Notes under the pieces: model-generated
Database searches by the model: none
What the model was told of the DNA's origin: nothing
Seen by the model: only the letters and a program-made list of their open reading frames with translations
Source: Pseudomonadota bacterium
GTDB lineage: Bacteria > Chloroflexota > UBA6077 > JAJPHF01
Assembly: GCA_021325365.1 (NCBI GenBank)
Contig: JAJPHF010000026.1
Location: 1 to 64,000, forward strand
DNA length: 64,000 bases
Direction: 5' to 3'
Shown here: piece by piece, positions 58,761 to 64,000 of the stretch
How positions within the stretch are numbered: the first letter of the stretch is position 1
Layout of the letters: each line of letters starts with the position of its first letter
Made by a program: the position numbers and the translations under genes

Positions 58761-59490
58761 TGGGCTCCGCCAGCAGGCGCCCGAGGCCCGGCACGGCGTC
58801 TGGCACGCCGATCCGCCGCAGCGCGTGCCAGAGCGACGCCTGGTTGCTCGCCACGACCGGCTTGCCAGTGGCCGCCTCCAGCTCCTCGATAACCTCGAAG
58901 GCCCGAATGTTGGTGCAGCTCAGGAAGTAGCCGTCGGCCCGCTCGTCCAGGCGCTCCATCACTCGCTCGTACCAAGCGTCGGGCGGATAGCTGATGTAGG
59001 CGTCGCTGCCTGGCAGATTGAGGCCGTGGGCAGCCAGCACCTCGAAGCCGTTGCCCGTGAGAAACTCCACCTCGTGGGCGTTGGTCTCGTCGCTGTACGG
59101 GCTCAGCAGCACGAAGCGCCGCACGTCGAGCGCGCGCAGCGCCGCCGCGACCGCGGTGGCGGTCGTCGTCGCGGGCACGCCGGTGGCGTCGCGGATGGCG
59201 CTGGCGATCGCCTCGTCGGCGCCCGGCCCCCCCTCCATGCTGTTCGCCGTGCAATGAAACAGGATCAGGTCGACTTTGGCGTCGGCCAGCATGGTGGCGG
59301 CGCCGCGGATGCGCTCCAGCGTCTCTAGCGGCGGCGCGTGGTAGGCGCCGGTCATGCGCAGTCGCGTCGTGTGAAACTGCACGCCGGGCGGGCTGTAGCG
59401 CGTCAACTGGGGCTCGCTGAGGCGGTTGCTCGACGGGATAATCAGGCCAATACGGCCGCGCGACCCATCGAGCTGCACGGGGTCAGGCAT
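58744..59490 (-). CDS. Maleate isomerase-like protein (Asp/Glu racemase superfamily)
   Basis: A 248-residue protein of the maleate cis-trans isomerase family: GRIGLIIPSSNRLSEPQLTRYSPPGVQFHTTRLRMTG (N-terminal strand), LILFHCTANSMEGGPGADEAIA (first catalytic Cys), TTTATAVAAALRALDVRRFVLLSPYSDETNAHEVEFLTGNGFEV, and DGYFLSCTNIRAFEVIEELEAATGKPVVASNQASLWHALR (second Cys). Two Cys at the expected places match maleate isomerase, unlike the AMDase-like relative 1.9 kb away. It probably isomerises a maleate-like unsaturated diacid in aromatic degradation. ATG 59490 follows GGGAGC. Opposite to the catabolic genes on either side. Confidence 0.85.
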   Translation of the reverse strand: MPDPVQLDGSRGRIGLIIPSSNRLSEPQLTRYSPPGVQFHTTRLRMTGAYHAPPLETLERIRGAATMLADAKVDLILFHCTANSMEGGPGADEAIASAIRDATGVPATTTATAVAAALRALDVRRFVLLSPYSDETNAHEVEFLTGNGFEVLAAHGLNLPGSDAYISYPPDAWYERVMERLDERADGYFLSCTNIRAFEVIEELEAATGKPVVASNQASLWHALRRIGVPDAVPGLGRLLAEPSGVPA

Positions 59491-59730
59491 GGGGGAGCCG
59501 CTCCCTTCCGCGGCCCGTAGCGCGTCCGGCCGCCGGGGGGCCGCACCCAGCAGCAGCTCGGCCCACGGGCGGTGGCCCGCGTCGCTATTATGCGTCGGCC
59601 GGCGCCGTTCGGGGTAGGCGATGGCGAATTAAGCCTTGGTTCGGCGCTACAATGTTCCCGTGCCACCGCGGCGAGCCGCCGGCCAAGCTGCTCCCGCCGC
59701 CAGTCGGACGCCTGTCGAAAGGATCGCCTC

Positions 59731-60576
59731 ATGGCTACCGCTCGTCCCTCCGTGTGGCTGCAAGACCTGACCTGGGAAGAGGTCGAGGCGTACCTGAAGA
59801 CCGACGACATCATCATCTGGCCAATTGGTGCCACCGAGCAGCACGGGCCGGCCGGCCCGCTGGGCGTCGATTCCTTCGTGGCCAACGCGCTGGCCGAGGA
59901 CGCCGCGAAGGAGACAGGCGTGCTCTGCGTGCCGCCGCTCTGGTACGGCGATTCGGCGCACCACCTGGGGTTCGCCGGCACGATCTCGCTGCGCACCGAG
60001 ACGCTGGCACTGGTGATGCAGGATGTCATCCGCTCGCTGGAGAAGCACGGCTTTCGCAAGATCCTGTGCATCAACGGCAACAAGAGCGCGAACCTGCCGG
60101 CCATGTTCAGCGCTGCTAAGAACCTGCGCGAGTTCGAGATGCCGCACGTCTTCATCGCGGTGATCGACCCGATGAAGATGGCCCGGGGGATCGCGCCGCA
60201 GATCAAGGAGAGCCCCGAGCACCACGGCGGCGAGCTAGAGCTGTCGCACGTCTGGTACAAGTTCCCCGGCCTGATCCGCGAGGACAAGCTGACCGAAGGC
60301 CTGGTGCCGTTCGGCGAGGTGTTCGGCGAGTTCTCGCACAACGACCTGCTAGCCGGCGGCGGCGATACGATCGACATCCCCTGGACCAGCGGCGAGCAGC
60401 GCGCCTTCGCTCCCACCGGGGCGTTCACGCCCTCCGCCAAGGCGTCGCCTGAGAAGGGGAAGCGCTACCATGAGTACCAGGTCGCGGTAATCGTGCGGTT
60501 CATCAACTGGCTCCGCCAGTACCGCGGCCCCATCGGCCATACCGACGCGGCCGCGCGCTCGCTCCCGGCGCGATAG
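59731..60576 (+). CDS. Creatininase-family amidohydrolase with an altered metal site
   Basis: A 281-residue creatininase-fold protein. The N-terminal part DDIIIWPIGATEQHGPAGPLGVDSFVANALAEDAA contains Glu36, His38 and Asp47 of the metal site and SAHHLGFAGTISLRTETL follows. The motif that usually reads NGHGGN appears as NGNKSAN (115-121), with Asn at the position of the His, so one metal ligand is missing. The later HHGGELELS carries the H-x-G-E type pair. It may be a weak hydrolase or have adapted to another amide or cyclic substrate. ATG 59731 follows GAAAGGATCGCC. First of a rightward run of four genes. Confidence 0.8.
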   Translation: MATARPSVWLQDLTWEEVEAYLKTDDIIIWPIGATEQHGPAGPLGVDSFVANALAEDAAKETGVLCVPPLWYGDSAHHLGFAGTISLRTETLALVMQDVIRSLEKHGFRKILCINGNKSANLPAMFSAAKNLREFEMPHVFIAVIDPMKMARGIAPQIKESPEHHGGELELSHVWYKFPGLIREDKLTEGLVPFGEVFGEFSHNDLLAGGGDTIDIPWTSGEQRAFAPTGAFTPSAKASPEKGKRYHEYQVAVIVRFINWLRQYRGPIGHTDAAARSLPAR

Positions 60577-60672
60577 CGCGGCGCCCCCGGGCGGGCTCGG
60601 CCGGCCCTGCCGCTCCGGCGCTGAGCCGGTCGGCGGCCCGTCGCGATGGCGCCGATCGAGAGGAGACCGATC

Positions 60673-61629
60673 ATGCAAGCACCCCCGAGTGGCGCGACGG
60701 CCCTGGCCGCTGAGCTTGCGGCGCACGTGGCTCGCTATACGAGCAAGGTGTGGGACTGGGACGCCTTTCCCGCGAGTCGCGGTTTCCCGGAGCTGGAGCG
60801 GGCGCAGATGCGGTACGTCGGCTCCGGCGGCTCGCCGAAGACCGATCCCACGACGTTTCCGCCGGAGCACTTCACCTGTAGTCTCATCTACCAGGAGCGC
60901 GACCGGTACGCGGCGGTCCACGCCCACCAGGTGGAAGAGCTGTTCCTGGTCCATACGGGCCAGCTCACCGTCACCTTCGACTACGACGACGCCACGGTCG
61001 ACCTAGTCCTCGGGCCGCGCGACTGTGTCCTGAACCCGCCCGGGCGGGCGCACGGCTTCCGCAACGACGGCCCGGGGCCCGTGGTGTCGCAGACGATGGT
61101 CGCCATCGCCGATCGGTCACCCCTCCCCACCTACAAGAGCCACCCGAGCAACCACGCGGGCGCCCAGCCGCCCGCGCCGCCCCCGATCGCCGATCCCGGC
61201 GACCCGCGCGTGCAGGACGCCCTACGCCACGTCGTGCGCGCCAGCCAGGTGCGCCCGCAGTGGGAGCCGCTGCCGAGCGGGAGCCAGCTCGCGCGCCTCC
61301 CCTACGTCATGCCCCGGGCGCTCGGGGGGGTGGTCGAGCCGCTGCATTTCAGTCTGGAGCTGCTGCACCTGCCGGTTGGCGCCGCCACGCCTAACTATCG
61401 CCACGAGTACGAGACCGCCTTCATGGTGTTCGAGGGCGTGCTGGACGTGGCCTGGACGGATGGCGGCGATGAGGCCGCCGAGGCCCGTCTCGGTCCCCGC
61501 GACCTCGTCCTCGTCCCGGCCGGCCAGCGGCACGCGCTGCGCAATAGCGACCTTGGCCCCGCGCTAGCGGCTGCCATCCTGGGCACGCCGGCGCCGGCCG
61601 CCGGCTTGTGGCGGGCGGGGGACAGCTAG
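60673..61629 (+). CDS. Bicupin protein
   Basis: A 318-residue protein with two cupin domains. First, about residues 70-150: RYAAVHAHQVEELFLVHTGQLTVTFDYDDATVDLVLGPRDCVLNPPGRAHGFRNDG (His and Glu ligands in AHQVEE plus His in GRAHGF). Second, about 215-310: ELLHLPVGAATPNYRHEYETAFMVFEGVLDVAWTD and LGPRDLVLVPAGQRHALRNSD (ligands in HEYE and RHALRN). The two-domain form resembles gentisate dioxygenase or quercetinase relatives, and it could be a metal-dependent dioxygenase. ATG 60673 follows GAGAGGAGACC. It is in the same direction as the creatininase-like and the ABC lipoprotein genes. Confidence 0.78.
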   Translation: MQAPPSGATALAAELAAHVARYTSKVWDWDAFPASRGFPELERAQMRYVGSGGSPKTDPTTFPPEHFTCSLIYQERDRYAAVHAHQVEELFLVHTGQLTVTFDYDDATVDLVLGPRDCVLNPPGRAHGFRNDGPGPVVSQTMVAIADRSPLPTYKSHPSNHAGAQPPAPPPIADPGDPRVQDALRHVVRASQVRPQWEPLPSGSQLARLPYVMPRALGGVVEPLHFSLELLHLPVGAATPNYRHEYETAFMVFEGVLDVAWTDGGDEAAEARLGPRDLVLVPAGQRHALRNSDLGPALAAAILGTPAPAAGLWRAGDS

Positions 61630-61685
61630 GCTGTCGTCCGCTCGGCGCTCCCGTTCCCGCCAACAGGCCAGACAGGAGGTCGGCC

Positions 61686-62840
61686 ATGACCGAGGGGCCA
61701 GCGACCCCAGCCTTTTCCCGCCGACCCGGCGGCCGCGTGCCGCGCCGCCACCTGCTCACGAACGCCGCACGGCTGCTCGGCGCCGGGGCCGCCTGGAGCC
61801 TCGCTGCCTGCGCGGGTGGCGGCGCGCGCGGCAATTCGGCGGCTCCGCCGGCGACCGGTCAGGCCGCGCCGTCGCCGGCCGCGCCCGGCCGCACGACCCC
61901 CGCCAGCAGAGTGCGGGTCGGCGTGCTGGGCCTCACGGCGGAAGCCGGCATCTACGCGGCGATGGCCCAGGGCTATTTCCAGCAGGCCGGCATCGACATC
62001 GACCTGGTGCGCTTCGATTCCGTGACGAAGGCCATTCCGTCCCTCGGCACCAACCAGATCGAAGTGGGCGCCGGCTCGATCGGCGCGTCCTTCTTCAACG
62101 CCGTCGAGCGCGGCGTCGACGTCCGCATCGTCGGCCCGCAGACCGAGGCGAAGGGGGATCGCGGCTCGCTCTGGTTCGTCGTCCGCAAGGATCTCGTCGA
62201 CAGCGGCAAGTTCGCCGACTACGCCGACTTCAAGGGGCTGACCGTGGCCCTGCCGTCGCGGGGCGGGAGCAACGAGTACCAGCTCGACGAGTCGCTCAAG
62301 CGCGGCGGCTTGGGGCCCGGCGACGTGAACGTCGTCGAGCTGGCCTTTCCCGACATGGTGCCCGCCCTGCAGAACAAACAGCTCGACGTGGCCCAGATCA
62401 GCGAGCCCCCGGCCACTATCGCGGTGGACCAGGGTATCGGCGTCAAGTGGCGCATCGCGTCGGCGTGGGCGCCGGAGTTCCAGCTCACCTACTTGCTGTA
62501 CAGCCCCCAGTTCCGCACGGCGCAGGCCGATGTTGGCAAGCGCTGGATGGTCGCGTATCTGCAGGGCGCGCGCTGGTACGAGCGTGCCGTGGCCGGCGGC
62601 CCCGAGCGCGACCAGCTCTTCCAGATCATCGCGGAGTACACGTCGGTGAAGGACACCGCACTGCTCAGCCGCATGAGCTTCACGACCATGCCGGTGAATG
62701 GCGAGATCCTCACCGACGACATCGTGGCGCAGGCTCGCTGGGCCCAGGAACGTGGCTACACCAGCGCCCAGCCATCGCTCGACCAGATGATCGACCCGCA
62801 GTTCGTGGAGGCGGCCGTGGCCCAGCTCGGAAAGACGTAG
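61686..62840 (+). CDS. ABC transporter substrate-binding lipoprotein (NMT1/SsuA-like)
   Basis: A 384-residue extracytoplasmic solute receptor. The N-terminus has an RR (RRHLLTNAARLL) and a lipobox LAAC (Cys about residue 39), so it may be Tat-exported and lipid-anchored. The mature part has VRVGVLGLTAEAGIYAAMAQGYFQQAGIDIDLVRFDS, GTNQIEVGAGSIGASFFNAVERG, DFKGLTVALPSRGGSNEYQLDESLKRGGLGPGDVNVVELAFPDMVPALQNKQLDVAQISEPP: the NMT1/SsuA/THI5-like type II fold, used for nitrate, sulfonate or thiamine-precursor-like ligands. ATG 61686 follows AGGAGG. Permease and ATPase genes are not in this window. Confidence 0.88.
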   Translation: MTEGPATPAFSRRPGGRVPRRHLLTNAARLLGAGAAWSLAACAGGGARGNSAAPPATGQAAPSPAAPGRTTPASRVRVGVLGLTAEAGIYAAMAQGYFQQAGIDIDLVRFDSVTKAIPSLGTNQIEVGAGSIGASFFNAVERGVDVRIVGPQTEAKGDRGSLWFVVRKDLVDSGKFADYADFKGLTVALPSRGGSNEYQLDESLKRGGLGPGDVNVVELAFPDMVPALQNKQLDVAQISEPPATIAVDQGIGVKWRIASAWAPEFQLTYLLYSPQFRTAQADVGKRWMVAYLQGARWYERAVAGGPERDQLFQIIAEYTSVKDTALLSRMSFTTMPVNGEILTDDIVAQARWAQERGYTSAQPSLDQMIDPQFVEAAVAQLGKT

Positions 62841-62968
62841 CCCGCCCTGGCGGGCGTGGCTGGCGCCCGAGGGGCGCGCTGGCCACCGCCGGCGAGGGAT
62901 AGCGGCGCTGGCGCGACTCAACCGGGCCGCCGCCCGCGCAAATGGCGGGCGGGGAAAGGGAGGCGGGC

Positions 62969-63499
62969 GTGTTTGATCGGCGATCGCGGCTCGTCGGCGT
63001 CTTGTGCGGGGTGCTGGGCGCAGCGCTCCTCGGCCAGGGGCTAACCCATAGCCTGGCGGACGCGCAGCAGCCCGGGCCAGGGCCTCGGCCAGACCAGCTG
63101 GAGATCCAGGACCTCAACTGGGGCAACTGGCAGCCACGGGTAGGTTTCTCGCAGGCGGCGAGCGTGAGGGGGCCAGGCCGCTGGCTCTTCCTGTCGGGCG
63201 CTGGCTCCGAGGAGGAGCAGGAGGGCGAGGTCCAGTACCCGGGCGACTTCATGGCGCAATGCCGCTACGCGTGGAGCACCATCAACCGCATTCTTGAGCG
63301 CGAGGGCGGCTCGCCGAGCAACATTGTCCGCGTCGTAACCTACGTGACCGACCCGCGGACTCTCGCGCAGAACAACGCGTGCAAGAAGGAGGTCTTTGGC
63401 GACGGCCCATATCCGCCGCACACCTTCTTGAACGTGAGCCAGCTGGCGATCCCCGGCATGGTGATCGAGGTCGAGGTGACCGCCGTTCTCCCCGACTGA
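62969..63499 (+). CDS. Exported RidA-family protein
   Basis: A 176-residue RidA/YjgF-type protein, preceded by an N-terminal hydrophobic signal (LVGVLCGVLGAALLGQGL) that would export or anchor it, which is unusual because RidA deaminates reactive enamines in the cytoplasm. The domain has WLFLSGAGSEEEQEG, QCRYAWSTINRILEREGGSPSNIVRVVTYVTD (family strand), and YPPHTFLNVSQLAIPGMVIEVEVTAVL, the RidA end. The Arg that binds the imino substrate is not at the usual place (RTLAQNN in part). GTG 62969 is selected because GGGAGGCGGG lies next to it. Downstream of the ABC lipoprotein, same direction. Confidence 0.75.
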   Translation: MFDRRSRLVGVLCGVLGAALLGQGLTHSLADAQQPGPGPRPDQLEIQDLNWGNWQPRVGFSQAASVRGPGRWLFLSGAGSEEEQEGEVQYPGDFMAQCRYAWSTINRILEREGGSPSNIVRVVTYVTDPRTLAQNNACKKEVFGDGPYPPHTFLNVSQLAIPGMVIEVEVTAVLPD

Positions 63500-63539
63500 G
63501 CCGCGTCCCCCGGCGTGAGGGGCGCGGGGCGCTCACCGG

Positions 63540-64000
63540 CTAGCCGTCGGGCGCCGGCGCCGGGGCGGGCGCGGCCTCCGCCGCGACGGCTGCCCGCGGC
63601 AACCAGAGCGAGAAGGTGGTGCCCTGGTCCTCGCCACGGCTCTCCGCCCAGATACGGCCGCCGTGGCGCTGCGCGATCTCTCGACAAATGTACAGGCCCA
63701 GCCCCATGCCGGGAATGTGGCGACGCGCCGCGTTCGGCGCGCGGCCGAACGGCTCGAATACGCTGTCCACGCTCTCCCCCGGCAGGCCGATACCGGCGTC
63801 CTGGACCTGGACGAGCACGCCGCCATCGCTCGGCAACAAGCGAACGTGTACCTGGCCCCCCTGGGGTGAATACTTGGCCGCGTTGTCCAGCAAGTTCGTC
63901 AGAATCTGCTCGATCCGGTGCGCATCGGCCACAATCGTGCAAGGCTCGACGGCGAGGTCGACCACCAGCCGGTGTCTGCCGTCGAGCTGCTCGCCAAAGC
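63540..64000 (-). CDS. Sensor histidine kinase, C-terminal part (5' end outside window)
   Basis: The frame is open to the right edge; only the ATP-binding (HATPase_c) domain is present. N box RIEQILTNLLDNAAKYSP, G1 DAGIGLPGE, F box FEPFGRA, G2 GMGLGLYICREIAQRHGG and G3-like DQGTTFSLWLP are all visible, with a short Ala/Pro tail (PAPAPAPDG). Acts in two-component signalling; input and partner regulator are outside the window. The 40 bases beyond 63,965 continue the frame with no start that suits a complete protein. Confidence 0.9.
   Translation of the reverse strand, partial: FGEQLDGRHRLVVDLAVEPCTIVADAHRIEQILTNLLDNAAKYSPQGGQVHVRLLPSDGGVLVQVQDAGIGLPGESVDSVFEPFGRAPNAARRHIPGMGLGLYICREIAQRHGGRIWAESRGEDQGTTFSLWLPRAAVAAEAAPAPAPAPDG

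Overview
The window is about 64 kb of GC-rich bacterial chromosome with dense, mostly short-spaced genes and many GTG starts. The gene content (hopanoid synthesis, VanW-type peptidoglycan-binding protein, serine/threonine kinase with an extracellular domain, CO-dehydrogenase-type molybdoenzyme, DUF2652 protein, many interspersed palindromic repeats) suggests a member of the Chloroflexota or a similar deep-branching, possibly thermophilic group. This placement is inference; no rRNA or marker tree was available. No rRNA, tRNA, CRISPR array or intact insertion sequence was seen.

Layout. 1-3,991: 3' end of an isocitrate dehydrogenase, a small stress-type protein, a short-chain dehydrogenase, a dead SnoaL-like fragment and a PIN toxin-antitoxin pair. 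4,031-6,066: pyruvate/2-oxoacid dehydrogenase E1 beta and alpha (no E2/E3 nearby). 6,312-20,890: mixed housekeeping and envelope genes: secreted glycosidase-like protein, DUF2652-SRPBCC protein, BNR propeller, ferredoxin, EF-P, a membrane kinase-like protein that lacks the catalytic Asp, VanW/G5 protein, CYTH protein, methyltransferase, and an unusual cNMP-binding/MalT-like/SLC13 transporter fusion.

21,096-39,922 is the most coherent block. A nine-gene leftward operon (type 2 IPP isomerase fused to a YjbQ domain, hpnC, hpnD, hpnE, shc, hpnH, hpnA, hpnG, polyprenyl synthase) holds the enzymes needed to go from IPP/DMAPP through squalene to hopene and on to adenosylhopane and ribosylhopane. Beside it lie a DUF2334 deacetylase, a GT2 glycosyltransferase, a YkoP-like protein and hpnJ. 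These could form an alternative route to the glucosamine/cyclitol-ether head group, in place of hpnI and hpnK, which were not seen here. A GT9 enzyme, two tandem UPF0104 membrane proteins and an AI-2E-family permease follow.

41,458-45,370 is a PaoABC-like molybdenum hydroxylase operon behind a good sigma70-type promoter. 45,700-52,769 holds secreted propellers (Kelch; a seven-repeat Vgb-like protein with a PEP-CTERM-like tail), a flavin oxidoreductase and two secreted unknowns. 53,162-54,136 is an RpoD-like sigma factor with a clear promoter and terminator. 54,565-63,499 looks catabolic: CoA-transferase A and B, an amidohydrolase, an arylmalonate-decarboxylase-like enzyme, a maleate-isomerase-like enzyme, an atypical creatininase homologue, a bicupin, an ABC substrate-binding lipoprotein and an exported RidA. 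The window ends inside a histidine kinase.
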